64,000 nt of DNA from Massospora cicadina (taxonomy: Eukaryota; Entomophthoromycota; Entomophthoromycetes; Entomophthorales; Entomophthoraceae), in NCBI GenBank assembly GCA_022478985.1, contig JAKSZP010015895.1, positions 62,001-126,000 of the forward strand. The letters run 5' to 3'. Shown piece after piece: positions 1 to 11,320 of the stretch (its first letter is position 1; each line of letters opens with the position of its first letter). Made by a program: the position numbers and the translations under genes. The notes below the pieces were generated by a model, which ran no database searches, had not been told where the DNA came from, and saw nothing but the letters and a program-made list of their open reading frames with translations.

Positions 1-255
1 TGATTCCTCTATACCATTGCTTTCTGACTTGGCCCATACCTTTCTACATTATGACATTGACAAGAAAGTGTTCCTGACTCCTTTTCCCCTCCACCATGAT
101 CAGCTAGTTATTTGTCATTGCCAATCTGGTTAGTTTTTATTTTGTTTGTTTTTATTGCCAGTTGCTTGCTTTAGTATTTAAGCCCAATTTTAATTTTTAT
201 TTATTCTTTTAGAAATTTCCATCCCCCTGTTTGCCTTACCTTAAATAAAACTAAA
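1..255 (+). mobile_element. ZKR element, 3' end only (copy 0)
   Basis: This stretch resembles the last 250 bases of two longer copies at about 6560-6837 and 8490-8745. The shared order is a C-rich block, a CTGGTTRG segment, CCATCCCCTG, then TTACCTTAA and an A-rich tail with ATAAAA. The element is cut by the window start, so its coding part is not visible. The A-rich end suggests a retroposed element. No RT is seen in any copy, so the family is unnamed; I call it ZKR for zinc-knuckle retroelement. Confidence 0.5.
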
Positions 256-1058
256 TTATAAGTAAAAATAGAATATGTCTAATCAGAAGGACTAGTGAAA
301 TAAAAAGAAGGCAACCCACAACAATTTGTATAGCTCTTTCTAACAGCCATATTATACTGCATATTGCCTATATTATTTTAGTTGTAAAACATTCTAATTC
401 ATTTGCTAACTGAAGTATAGTTATATCAACTTGTAAATATAAATAAAGTTCTGAAAAACAGTAAGATTACCATGTTTCATTATCTTAAAAATAGTCAAAC
501 TTCTAAATAGTGTTCTTGCAGCTTATTATATTTATATTATAATTGTATCAGATAGTTTTATGATACATTTCATTTTGTATAGTTGTGTTTGTTAAGTAAA
601 AAAACAAACATAAACTTCACTAAGTATTTGTTGTTTGAGACATGCTAACATAAAGATTAGCAATACCAAGGTTCTATAATAACATTAAAACATATGATTT
701 GTTTAAAAAAGTATCTACTTTTAGTAAAAAGAAAAAGATACATAGTTTAATGATCTAAATTAATTAATTGAAGTAATTCCTCAGTTAGTGGTAACTAGTG
801 ATGATAAAGAGAGCACAAAAATTTATATAAAATTGACTAGCATCCAAATACCCATGCTTTGTTATATGTTTATAGCTTACCAGATAATTAAAACCATTAT
901 TTTAGATTATATAGTGGCTTTACCTAGCATTGCTCAGGTTTTATAAATAAATATCTCAAGATGATTAAATTAGATTTATTATAGATAGTGATATTATCTG
1001 GCTTTGCTCAGGTTTATCAACAAATAATTAAAACTGATTATTTTTAGATTTTATTTCA
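256..1058. other. AT-rich stretch with no recognised feature
   Basis: About 800 bases of AT-rich sequence with no ORF of interest and no repeat that I could match elsewhere in the window. Two short segments near 905-1040 resemble each other (gattatatagtggctttacc-like and gatattatctggctttgctc-like text, both followed by GCTCAGGTTT), which may be a decayed tandem duplication. Confidence 0.3.
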
Positions 1059-2364
1059 TAGATAAAACACTAAACTGCTTAGTTAAAACCATTAAAATGT
1101 AACGCACTGGCTCCTTCCAATGAGCCACAAATGAGTTGGGCAATAGAATCCATGTTACAGACCATAGGGCTGACAGGGCTCCTGATACTACTCTCCTTGT
1201 GCGCGCGCTACAAGATTGGACAAGCACCCCCTGAAAGACAGTTGCAAGTATACTTAACCCCAGCAACATGCCTTGACTCCAAGACAAGGTATAAAGGGAG
1301 GCAATAGCTCTCCCAAGCTCACTCTCAAAGTCCAATTCTTATTGATTCAAGCCAAACATGGCTGCAGTTAGGCAATATCTTTAAAATAAACTCAAGTATA
1401 AATATATGAATTTTAAGTTCTTTTATTTAATATTGGGCCAGGTTGATAGAAAACAGAACTGAGAAGCCTCCAGCTCCCAGTTCCTTCCCTATATACACAT
1501 GCTAAAAGCTAATATAAAATATAACACAAGCTTATGGTGCTAATCTGACTGATGCTTGGTGTAAACCTTACAGCAGGATCGCGGAATCCTCACTCAATGG
1601 TTCTGTGCCAGTTCCAATCCTCAACAGTTCCGCGCCAGTTCCATTTTAAATCCCAAATGAACCGCGAAACTTCCAAGCACCCATTCCATTCCATTCTTGA
1701 TTCGAATCCAAATCAAATCTCGAAACTACCCATGTTACTTGATTCCCATTTTTCCTCAACTTGGACGCCCATCTTGCTCCTTGGCCTCCTTCAAGCTCCT
1801 GCCCCTTAGGCGTCCTTGCCAGGACCAATGCCCCCACCTCCTCCATACATCCAGACACAGCCTGCCCTGTCTTACCAAAGATCAGGGCAATGTGATGCTG
1901 AGGATAGACCTCAACCGTCACATAAAATATCAATTCAAGCAATCACTAATTGCTTGGTAATACCAAAATAAACTTTTTTGGACAACCAAAAACCATCTAC
2001 AACTTACCAAAAACATTTAACTTATCTAATCAACCAATCACTACCTGCTAACTAAAACAATCAAGCCTATTAGTAAGCCTAAAATCACCAACTGATTTTC
2101 AAAACTGTTGAAACTATTGAATAAAATTAAATGCAAACTTTTTAGCCATAACAACATGCTATTACCACTAAAATTTATTGAGAAGCTTTCTTTTCTTACT
2201 TAATAAACTTTTCTTTTTTGTTATAGTTTTATTATAAAAACTAATTCAGAAACCTTTATGGGCGTGCATACAACAAAAAACTGAGGTTTCATCAAAAACA
2301 GATGAATGTTATAGTAGCATATATGGGACAAACAAAAAACATTAATTTATATATATATATACTA
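1059..2364 (+). repeat. Interspersed repeat copy A (interrupted)
   Basis: Bases 1059-1097 and about 1966-2364 align in order with 9976-10454. Shared text includes CACTAAAYTRCTTAG, several ACCACCAACTGCTT-type ~48 bp sub-repeats, an A/T-rich stretch, then TTCAGAAAMCTTT, a YGCRCACAAC block, ATCAGATGAATG and a terminal ATATATA...CTAG. Bases 1098-1965 are absent from the other copy and look inserted. The CTAG at 2361-2364 and the AT-rich end recall non-autonomous Helitron 3' ends. CTAG is palindromic, however, and I see no clear 3' hairpin, so the class is uncertain. Confidence 0.45.
1098..1965 (+). mobile_element. Candidate solo LTR or other insertion in repeat copy A
   Basis: This block of about 870 bp is more GC-rich than its surroundings and missing from the second copy of the enclosing repeat. 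It starts with TG just after the copy A match stops, and contains a TATA-like GGTATAAAGGGAGG at about 1288. Short ORFs on both strands do not resemble known proteins and their overlap suggests non-coding sequence. A solo LTR with a core promoter is the simplest reading. I could not find a clean target duplication or a matching partner LTR in this window. Confidence 0.3.
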
Positions 2365-2589
2365 GAGAGATACCTGTTCTTTTCAACATAGTTTTACAGG
2401 GTACATAATAAAAATGTTAGTTTTAATAAAAAAGTTCAATTTAATTAGGTTTTCTATAGATAGAAAACTGTCTTCTGCAACTTTGTTTGTGTGGTCTTCA
2501 AATTAAAGTGATAATATAATTAGTTTTAGTACATGACATGCATTGCAGTGTTACTCAAAGAAAGAAAGTGTTTGTGTTTTAATTCTGTT

Positions 2590-5500
2590 TATAGAGTGCT
2601 TTTTGATAAACAAAATTTTTGTTTTTCCATCTGGTGCATACATATATATATAAGAAGGTTTTCTGACATGTGATCAGGTCACATATAGCTGTCCATGTGA
2701 GAAACATAGGTTTTTTAAACTTAGTCCACACACTCATAGTGATTGTCCCTATGCCTTGTTGATGGTCACTGCAAATGTGATTGGCAACAGAAACTGCAAT
2801 TGTTTGAGTTTGAATGGCACATATGTCAGAATTATTGCAATGAATGGCAACAGTATATTTTATCCTTTAGATTTTCCATTTAAAATTACAGCTTTGATGA
2901 TATTGCATATCATCTTTTACAAAAAAGACTGGTACCATTGTAAAGTAATGGTAGATTGATGTTTTTAAGAAGAATGATAGGCATGCTAATTTTTAATGTT
3001 AAGCTGTGCATTGGCATATCTGTCAAATCAAGTTTATAAAGAATTTAGTTGGATAGTTGACAACTTCATCTTGATTCAATAATATATTGATGGACTTATA
3101 CGTTGTCACTTTGCCTAGTACTTCATTTCTTTGCTTAAATTGATGCCATTGACATCATTGTTTTTGTCTGCTTATAGCACATGCACTGAGCTACTGATAA
3201 TTTTTGCAATTATGTGCAATATTTATAAACTTTGTGAATTAATTTATCTGTAGTTGCTGTAATTTTACAGAAGTTTGATAGCTTTGTGATACATTGTGTG
3301 GATTCTTTGATTGCCATTTCCCATTCCCAATATCCAAAAATTGTTTTACAAAATGTTCAGTGAATTTATCATGTTGTATCTGTATGCACATATGGGCCTT
3401 CAAAGTCAATTTCTGTATATGTTACCATAAAACTGATGATTTGAGATATACATATAATTCATCAGAGGGTGTTGAATGTTATATAAATGTTAGAGTTTTT
3501 CAAAAATCATAAGATATTAAGATGAGTACACTATCAAATAGCTGTTTATTTTCTCTCTAATCTTTTAGGTACAATGAAGCGCTTTCAATGCCTTTTGTGT
3601 GCCATAGTACATTTGTCCCAAATAATAAGTTGTCATGATTGAAGTACTTACCCATTTCAAAATTTTTGTTGATATTGAATATGGGTGTCTCAGTGATTTT
3701 TATATTCAATAAAATATAGCGTTAAATGCGCTGCTCAACTACCATCAAAATGAGTTTCCACAACTCCATATAATATGATTGTCAATGCAATATATTTTTT
3801 AATTGTATGGTTGCTAAGATAAGTGAAAGAGAAAAGTTTTTCCTATACCTCTGGAAGCATTTAGGAAATACAATCCCTCACTTTGGCCTGTAAATGCATG
3901 CATAATTTAGTCATATACTATGAGTTTTGGAACCAATTTCAGAAGATTCATATGAACAAATATACCCAATTTGGCAACATCTAAATGTTTTCTCATTGCA
4001 AATCATGATGGAAAAGTCATTTGCAAATTTATTTGGCGCAGACATTCCTAATTGTACCAGTGATTTGTCAGTGATTGCCAAAATATGTCCTCAATTAAAA
4101 CCAATGCCTCAAAATACACATTTGGTGTGGTTCAATTGTCCAGATTTTGATTCATTGCTCACAAACATTCTGGAATGCCTTCACTCATGTAGTCTTTGTA
4201 TTTTTCCCAAAGATCTTTTTGGTTGTATGAGAAGCATGTTGTCAATATGATTGCAGATAACATGCATATTTGCTGCAATTAAGCAGTATTTGATGCATCA
4301 GCAAGTGAAGCGTCCCAATGTGCATCATTTTCAGAAAGATAATCAAATTGCAAGCTTCACAATAAGTAGCAAATGCTTAACTGTTTATTGTTCTAAATTC
4401 TTAGAATGATGTTAGTTTATGTATGTTGATTAACAGTAATTTTAATTAAAAACATTTTGCATTGTTTAGATGAATAGTTTACAGATGGCCTATTGCATCA
4501 GTCAAATATAAAATGGGATAACATTTAACTGCTTTACTATGTTTGTGACAATGTAAGTTTTTTGCTGATGCATTCTATATGTAATATGTTAGCACTTCAG
4601 AGTAAAGTAGCATCTTTGCAAACATATCACCCTGGCACAATAAGAAAAATGAAGTTAATGTTGTTGGCGGTGATGACAATGATCTTGAAAATGTATTTTA
4701 TGTTGTAAAGTACACATGCGGACCATTTTAAGGTGCACTGCCAAATATACAACTGTTGGACATTATTCATGGATTGTACAAGTTAAAATTCAATTTACTG
4801 CTTTGTTGCTACTAATGTAGCATCCCATTTGATATTGGTCAATTTTATTGATTTATGCAGTTGCATTTTTCACTCCAAAAACTTCCATATTACTTCCTTT
4901 GTTGACATATTTGCAAATGTACTTAATCAATTTCACTAAATTGCAATACTTGACACTTATTTTTACTTTGTACATTTTAGAGTAAAGGTGAATAAAGTAT
5001 AACCCAGCAATTATCAACTTCAAAATCATTGTTTTACACTTTTATAATAATAAATCTGTCATAATCTTCAGTAGATTATCTCAATAGAGTGGATATCTAT
5101 CATTGCTAGTAATCTTCTCAGCGTTTAAGTCTCTTAGGCATTATTTTGCATTAACCATCAAACATACATGGTGGATTGTTGTTGAAAAAGCTACATGGAT
5201 CATAAATCATGTTTTTGGTGATAACTTTATATTAGTCTGGATTAATGTCAACATTTGATATTTCTATAATGATTTGATCAATTTAATCTAATTGACTTAT
5301 ATAAACCAAATCAAAATGTGTGCATGTGGCAATCCTCTTTTTTGTCATATAATAGAATATATTTAAAAGTGTGTGTATCTAAAAATATAATACTTGAAAA
5401 TGAAATCCATTGAAAATTTTAATTTTATATATGAACACATGTGCAGAAATAAAAGGATAGTCTGATGATGACTGTCCAGTTAACAAAAAATCTATTTTAT

Positions 5501-5779
5501 CTCACATAGGATTGCATATGATATAATAAACAAGTTTGGGAAGCTATATACATGAACATATGCCATTGAATCTTGTGTATTTTATGAATATGCTATAGAC
5601 TCTCTGTAAATGTGACCATTAGTATGACCATTTTTTATTTTACTGGGATTCACGTTCCCATCATTTACAACTATATCATGTAAATGAATGTACTCTTAAT
5701 AATTCAACTTTGTAGAATATAATCAAATGTAGAGGAGTTGTTTGATTTTTATTTTCTATAATATTAAGAATATTTTGAA
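2590..5779 (-). pseudogene. Helitron Rep-helicase, Rep and Pif1 helicase part
   Basis: Read on the minus strand through several frames. Near 5700-5645 lies EYIHLHD...VNDGNVNP, a conserved block before Rep. Near 5300-5340 is QKRGLPHAHILIW, with the HxH metal motif of HUH nucleases. Near 4900-4930 is KYICKYVNKG, holding the two catalytic tyrosines. The linker LTSF...EACN follows near 4400, then DLWEKYKDYMSE and ALVLIED near 4150-4200. The Walker A form ASRGIGKTF sits near 3840. A Walker B-like stretch aligned to IIWDECTMAHKKALEAL lies near 3610. KQFLDIGNGKW lies near 3330, MPMHSL...LPLLYNG near 2960, and a degraded C-terminal SHGQLYV-type block near 2680. Many stops make it non-functional. Confidence 0.8.
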
Positions 5780-6837
5780 AACTTCCAATCCACCAACCAC
5801 CCTGCACCAGCTTTGGTATGAGGTACAATCCTACCTTCCCCTCCCCCAAAGCCTGTTGCTGCAGCTGCACCAACAGCCACCAATCAGCCTCATCCTCACC
5901 CCAGTGCCACAAATGCTCCATTCAGTCAAGCACAGAATTGGACCCCAGTTCAATCTCATGCATCCTTTAAGAAACCAACCAAATCTCAGAAATATGCTGA
6001 CTCCCCAATTCAATTCAACCAAAATCCTTGGGATCTATTGGCTAAAATTGATGAGTCCAGGAATATAATTGAAGACTGCAATATACAAATTGAGCAGTTT
6101 GTGTTTATTGACCACAATGGTGAGCTACCCCCTCATTTATACACCCCCAGCAAAATGCTAAAATGTTCTGTGGTGACCACCAGCTAGCTGTTGAAGCAAC
6201 AGCTAAGCCAGATTTTTATCCTCTCCACAAAGCTACTGCTAAGTTAGTGGCAATTTTTGCAGGAGGAATCTGTCCTCTCATTATTCTCTCCAAAGCCAAT
6301 AAGGTTTAAAAAATATGTTGATTGAAGCTCACAAAGCCACCTATGATGCCATCCAGCATATGGAAGTGGTAGCACAAAATCCCAAATCAAAGATTACCTG
6401 CACCAATATCACCACATTCAAAAAACTATCTGACACATGCATGAAAGCTGAACTAGCTTTAGCCATTTATGTCAGAACTCTTATGTATAACAGCTGTATT
6501 CCTAACACCCCAATCATCATTAAATTATCTTAACATCCTGCTGATGCCCCAATGCCCCTGCTCTCTGCCATAATCTGTGCCCTGCTTTGGGATAAAGTAG
6601 AGGCCAAGGATAAGCCCCCTGATCCTCCCTCCCCTTCCATTATAATAGGATAAGCAGTTCTCGCTGTCCCACCTGGTTGGTTGTATTTTCTGGTTTTGTG
6701 TTCCATCCACTCATTTTATTCAGTTTGTTCATTTTATTCAGTGAGGATTTATTTTTAAGTTTTGAGTTTCAGTAATGTCTGTCCCCTGGTCAGATTACCT
6801 CAGTTAAATAAAAATAAAAATATATTGAGAACTCTAC
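5780..6837 (+). mobile_element. ZKR element copy 1, 5'-truncated
   Basis: This copy is homologous to 7720-8745. It starts inside the coding region at the segment matching CCTCCAATCTGCCACC in the longer copy, and runs through the shared CCCTCCCCCAAAGCCTG text, the FNQNPW-LLAKI coding stretch near 6010 and the tail ending in AAATAAAAATATATTGAGA. The 5' truncation and A-rich tail are typical of target-primed reverse transcription. The coding part is frameshifted, but a fragment at 6315-6533 (LIEAHKATYDAIQHMEVVAQ, an alpha-helical stretch) is still readable. It sits in the Helitron coding region and directly precedes copy 2. Confidence 0.6.
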
Positions 6838-8745
6838 TTTTGCTTGGTGTAACTTTTCAAGTAAATTATATAGAAAACAAGAAAGTAAAATTTAATCACC
6901 CACTGTAGTTTCACTCTGATATCCTTAGATTCTCCTCTGGCTGTTCCAATGTGGGGCAGCAGCAAAACTCCCCCACCATTTTCCATCTGGCAGGAAATGC
7001 ACTTGGACTGGATCACCCAGTCATACCAAACCTCTGGGATGATCTATTTCTCAAAAGTATTTTGACACTCACCTTGCTCATACCCAAGTGGTACCTCACT
7101 GCCCCCTGGCGCTCCCCCAGAGCAACATGCATTTTGGCCTAAGGGTTGGATATAAGAACTCTTCCCTTACCACAACCAAGCCATTATTAAAATGGCTCAG
7201 GTGGTGATAATCTTCGCCAGATTTATAGATTTCTGCCCCTATAAGTGGTATTTTGATCTCAGCTTCACCTATGAAGCTAACGCCGCCACTGTGGCAACTG
7301 TGCTCCTGGTATTCCAGGGTACCCCTCTTCCCAAAATTTTAGACTCAGCTCCCAGTGGATACCACTTTGGTGGCCCAGTTTGTTGGTTTTCCCACCTACC
7401 TCCCCCTGCGGTGCTCTACCAGAAACTGATGGATGGTTTGGCAGCCTATAGCTCCAACCCTATCTTACAATCTTTTATCACAAATGGTGCCACACACCTC
7501 ACTGGCCTTGGGCATATGCCATGATCAGCCCTGAATTTAGTAAAATTGTCATGTTGATTTCCCCTCATGCCATCATTTTTTCTTTTCCCGACTATCTTTT
7601 TTGGGCCCACATCAAGGGCGGGAAGATGATCTGCCTGTCCTGTTTTGAGTTAGACCACTTAAAATGCAAGTGCCCGTCATTAGCTACTTCTGACAGCTCT
7701 CATTTTTCCCACCAACCTCCAATCTGCCACCTACCCCACATTAGTTTCAGTATGGGGTATGATACTACCTTACCCTCCCCCAAAGCCTGATGCTGCAGCT
7801 GCACCTGCAGCCATTAATCAGCATTCTCCTCACCCCAGTGCCACACACAATCCCTTAATCAAGAACTGGCTTGGAATCCAGTTTGATCCCATGCTTCCTC
7901 TGACAAATCAACCAAACCTCAACCATACGCTGATTCACCAATTGAATTCAACCAGAACCCATGGGAGTTATTGGCTAAAATCAAAAAATCAGATAATCTC
8001 ATTAAAGAACTATCTCTGCAAATTGGGTGGTTTGTTAGTGCAGATTGGGATGCAAAATACCCCTCAATTATATGCTCACAGCCAAATGCTGAATTATTTT
8101 GCAGTGACCACCAGCATGCAAATTAAAGAAGCTGCAACACCAGATTGACATCCCCTTTATAAAGCTGTCACCAAATCAGTGGCAATGCTCACAGATGGTA
8201 TTCCCCCTCCTGTTATCCCCTCAACTCTCACCCCAAAAAGTAAAATTACAGTAAATCAATTGCACAAAAATGTCAACAACGCTATGCAGAATGTGGTAAC
8301 TGTAGCACGGAATCCTAAAGTTAAGATTATCTGAACTAATATTGCCATGTTCATTAAAATCCCAGATGCCCGCATAAAGCCAAAAAAGCTTTAGCTGAAT
8401 ATATCAGCGCCATTTTCTTAGGTGGCAATTTCCATGAAATACTAATCATTAGTAATATTGAACTACATGCTAATGCCCTGCACCCTTGCTCTCCACCTTG
8501 ACATGTACCCTACTCTGGGATAAGGAAGCTGCTGCCAAAGATGAGCCCCCTGACCCCCTCCCCTTTCACCATAGTTGGATAATCATCCACTGCCCACCTG
8601 GTTGGTTGTTTTCATTAAGTGTGTTTCATTCAATACGCTCATTTTGGGTCTTTTGTTTGAATCAATTAGCTACATTAGTTTTTAGTTTTATTTTGGTAAT
8701 GTCCATCCCCTGGACAGCTTACCTTAATTAATAAAAATATATTGA
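6838..8745 (+). mobile_element. ZKR element copy 2, with zinc-knuckle ORF
   Basis: This is the longest copy of the family. A TATA-like GGATATAAGA at about 7148 lies roughly 40 bases before the ATG at 7192. The coding part runs to about 8480, and the end carries the shared 3' tail. No reverse transcriptase, endonuclease or LTR pair is visible between 6838 and 8745. The element may therefore be a non-autonomous retroposon mobilised by another element, or a gag-only remnant of a larger one. The insertion together with copy 1 interrupts the Helitron between its QQL and IENKN segments. Confidence 0.55.
7192..8480 (+). pseudogene. Gag-like zinc-knuckle protein of ZKR
   Basis: The ORF opens at ATG 7192 (MAQVVIIFARFIDFCPYKWY) and runs 110 codons. 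A frameshift near 7520 continues it into a frame with the zinc knuckle CLSCFELDHLKCKC at about 7635-7676, an exact CX2CX4HX4C pattern. A proline/alanine-rich linker (PPKPDAAAAPAA) follows, then a region matching copy 1 (FNQNPWELLAKI), then a C-terminal part (ALAEYISAIFLGGNF). Zinc knuckles bind nucleic acid and are typical of retroelement Gag or ORF1 proteins. At least two frameshifts and several stops make this copy inactive. I do not recognise the N-terminal domain. Confidence 0.5.
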
Positions 8746-9900
8746 GAAATAATTGTTGATATTTTAAAACATGATTTTCAGCATTTCTATGAGTTAATCA
8801 TTAATATGAATAGTAATCCATGGCACTGACTTTCTTATTTGTTTCCTCATCTGTTTATGGATTTCTCAATTTAATATTGTAATGATATCCATTATCTATT
8901 CGCCAAATTTAATTGGATATTACAATCTGTCATATGAGCAATGAGTTTTTAAATTTCATTGAATATTACTATTTCTGCAATGAAGAATTATATTATGCAA
9001 GTTAAATTCTTTGCCACCTATAATAATCACTACTTTATCAATTGTTGATGTATTATACTGTCTTTTATGTTAGCTGACAAGAGTTTTGTCTGATCTAACT
9101 ATAAATTTGTACTCACCAGCTGTCATTTGTTTAGGGGCAGTTCTAAACAATTAAATTAACTTGTTGTGTTGATCAAATAAAGTTTTTAATACCATGACAA
9201 TTTCTCAATTAGTTGCCTTATTGAATTAACAATATTAATCAATTTGTTTATCAGCGTTTCCCATGAAATAAATATAAAGGAACTATGATCAGTATTTAAC
9301 AGTGGTAGTAGTGATCCTGTACAATTGATAAATTTTTCCTTGCACTTTAAATATTAGAATATTATTCTCACACATGATATTTGTTACACCAGAAAATGTC
9401 ATTTGGAAATATGAATTGTACTTGCATATGCTTGCCATGAACTATTTTGTTTGGCTTATGTCACCTGATACCAATGTTGATAATAGTTCATGTGGTCAAT
9501 ATAATTCTGGCAATTTTACTTTTCCACCCATGCAGCATATTCCTGGTATTTTATACTTAAATTGAGGGCACTGCAATAAATGCATATTTATCTATTTTTC
9601 TAATAACTATACTTGGATAAAGACTGTAATCATAATTAGTATCCTAATAGAATGCTTAAGATATAATTAGAGTACAGTGTTCATCTGGATTGAGCAGTGC
9701 ATACTCAACAGTTTCCAGTCTTGTTTCCTGTTGCTTATCAGTTCCACAAATGGCCTTGAGCATTGCTTACTCAAATAGTTTCCAAACTTGTTTCCCATTG
9801 CTTGACTGTTATGGATGAACAGACTTGAGTATTCATACTTAAGCAGTTTCCAGTCCTTCTTCCCTTTGCTCATCTGTTTCTGAAGCTCATGATGCTTTTT
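8746..9900 (-). pseudogene. Helitron Rep-helicase, N-terminal part
   Basis: Minus-strand reading from about 9570 gives ICCMGGKVKLPELY, then HELLSTLVSGDIS, then KYNSYFQMT, the conserved start of the Helitron-like N domain. FKVQGKIYQLYR follows near 9330, then YFMGNADKQIN, EEIHK-type segments and HVLKYQQL near 8750, where the ZKR insertion begins. The protein continues at 5779. Upstream, to about 9900, the sequence encodes short repeats rich in E, Q and R (see the 9672-9890 repeat), as in many Helitron N-termini. Stops and frameshifts are frequent. Confidence 0.75.
9672..9890 (-). repeat. Three ~70 bp tandem repeats coding Helitron N-terminal repeats
   Basis: Three imperfect units share CAGTTTCCAGTCTTGTTTCC-like text and TTGAGYATT...TACTCAA-like text. 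On the minus strand one frame reads ETDEQREEGLETA and, two units on, QQETRLETVEYALLN. This is the kind of E-Q-R-E repeat that precedes the CCMGGK block in Helitron proteins. The tandem array is thus most likely coding sequence of the Helitron rather than an independent satellite. Confidence 0.55.
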
Positions 9901-9975
9901 TTTGTGCTTGAGGTTAAATTGACCAATTGCTTGTCATTTTGGTGGCATAATTGATTTGACAGCAAAAGTAACGCT

Positions 9976-10454
9976 TTGTGATAAACCACTAAATTACTTA
10001 GCCAAAACCATTGAACATTCCAAATCAACCAACCACCAACTGCTTGATAAAACTAAACTAAGGTTATCAAAATAGCCAAAAACCACCAACAACTTACCAA
10101 AACCAATTAACTTATTAAATCGACCACTCACTAACTGCTTACTAAAACCATCAAGCTTACTAATCAACCTAAACCACCAACCGCTTGGCAAAACCATATA
10201 AACTTATAAATCAACTGAGTATCTAAATGCTCAGCTGTAACAAATTACCAATTACTATAAGTAGCATTTAAAATGTTCACTTATTTTATAAAAACTTTTT
10301 ATTCTATTACTATGAAAATGGTTGTATTAATTCAGAAAACTTTGCGGACATGCGCACAACTCACCAAAGTTTTATTGCAATCAGATGAATGGTATAGGAG
10401 CGCATGCGTTACAAACAAACATACATCTTCATGTATAGATTAAATACTTTTAGC
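9976..10454 (+). repeat. Interspersed repeat copy B
   Basis: Uninterrupted copy of the repeat at 1059-2364. It opens with CCACTAAATTACTTAG and contains three to four ~48 bp sub-repeats of the form AACCACCAACTGCTTG...AAACTTAT. It then has TTCAGAAAACTTTGCGG, ATGCGCACAACTC, AATCAGATGAATGG and GACAAACAAACAT-like text, and ends near TTTTAGCTAG at 10454. Both copies lie in the same orientation on either side of the Helitron. Confidence 0.5.
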
Positions 10455-11205
10455 TAGATGCACTTAAGTTATAGTTCAATAAAAATTGAGATGACAATTT
10501 ATAACCACTACCCTTTTAATCAAGCATACTGAATTTTCACAAAAACCCGTAAATAATTAGATGAGATTCATCTAGTGAAATTTTTACTAATAAATATATG
10601 CTTTAGTCTAAACGAAAACCATTTATAGTTAGCTTATTAAGCTCAAATAGTTCTTCTGTAGCTTTTTATAAGAAAGGCATCTTCTTTATCCTTTTCAAAT
10701 TAACCATTAAAAAGATTGATAAGTAATTATATATTAGAACACTGTACAAGGATTCCAGCGAAGCGTAATATAGAGAGCATGGACCAATACTACCATATAA
10801 AAATGCCTCATTACTTTTACAATCTATACTTTTTTGATATTTATAAAATACAACATACAAAGCCCTAAGATTATTATACAAGATAAACTACTTAATTTTG
10901 TAATAATTAAAATTTAGGTTAAACAGTTTACCGGATCTATATGCATACTAATATAAATGGGCACAAAGCATGTATTTTTGTGGAAAATTTTATTCATGAA
11001 GTTTAAAAATTGCTGTTGACAATAAGAGGTTTTAGGATAATCAAAACGACAAAAACTGAACATGGCAAACAATGTAAAAATTGAAATAGCCAATAGTCGG
11101 ACTTGCGGTAGCAGGTCTTTTGAAGGCAAGTCCTTCGAAACTTGCTAGCTTGAATGAATAAAGTTGATTAAATGGAACTTGGCTAAATAGGCTGGAGGTT
11201 CTGAG
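10455..11205. other. AT-rich region, no recognised gene
   Basis: Two minus-strand ORFs of 71 codons (10666-10881 and 10914-11129) are present. They are rich in aromatic and hydrophobic residues, as random AT-rich sequence often is, and match nothing I recognise. I see no splice pattern or repeat linking them to a gene. Confidence 0.25.
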
Positions 11206-11209
11206 ATAT

Positions 11210-11320
11210 ATATAAATTATTTAAGGACTTAACCACGCTGGTTCAGAGGTCCCAAAATAAATAATTATTAGTTAGGGGCTTAACCAACACTTGGTTCAGA
11301 GGTCCCAATAACGAGCTTTA
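11210..11320 (+). repeat. Two ~55 bp units with the GGTTCAGAGGTCC motif
   Basis: Two tandem units share CTTAACCA-N(6-8)-TGGTTCAGAGGTCCCAA and lie about 60 bases apart. The same core occurs three times in Ty3-A near 20720-20850, and in weaker form in Ty3-D near 48775-48905. Here there is no recognisable Ty3 sequence around it, so it may be a remnant of such an element or an independent repeat. Confidence 0.5.

Larger units (their letters stand above)
2365..9975 (-). mobile_element. Helitron (rolling-circle transposon), broken, with nested insertion
   Basis: The minus strand carries, in order, the N-terminal Helitron region, the Rep domain with the HUH and two-tyrosine motifs, and a Pif1-like helicase. 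Such Rep-Hel proteins drive rolling-circle transposition. The reading frame is spoiled by many stops and shifts, and the element is split by the insertion at 5780-8745. Its exact ends are not resolved: I take the CTAG at 2361-2364 and the second repeat at 9976 as outer limits. Removing the insertion leaves about 4 kb of coding sequence, near the usual Helitron protein size of 1,300-1,500 residues. Confidence 0.75.

Noticed and set aside
2756..4250. Plus-strand ORFs of 67-107 codons
   Set aside because: They are complementary to the minus-strand Helitron helicase, which explains the sequence better.
5676..6022. Overlapping minus-strand ORFs (81 and 63 codons)
   Set aside because: They are shadows of the plus-strand ZKR coding remnant and the Helitron junction.
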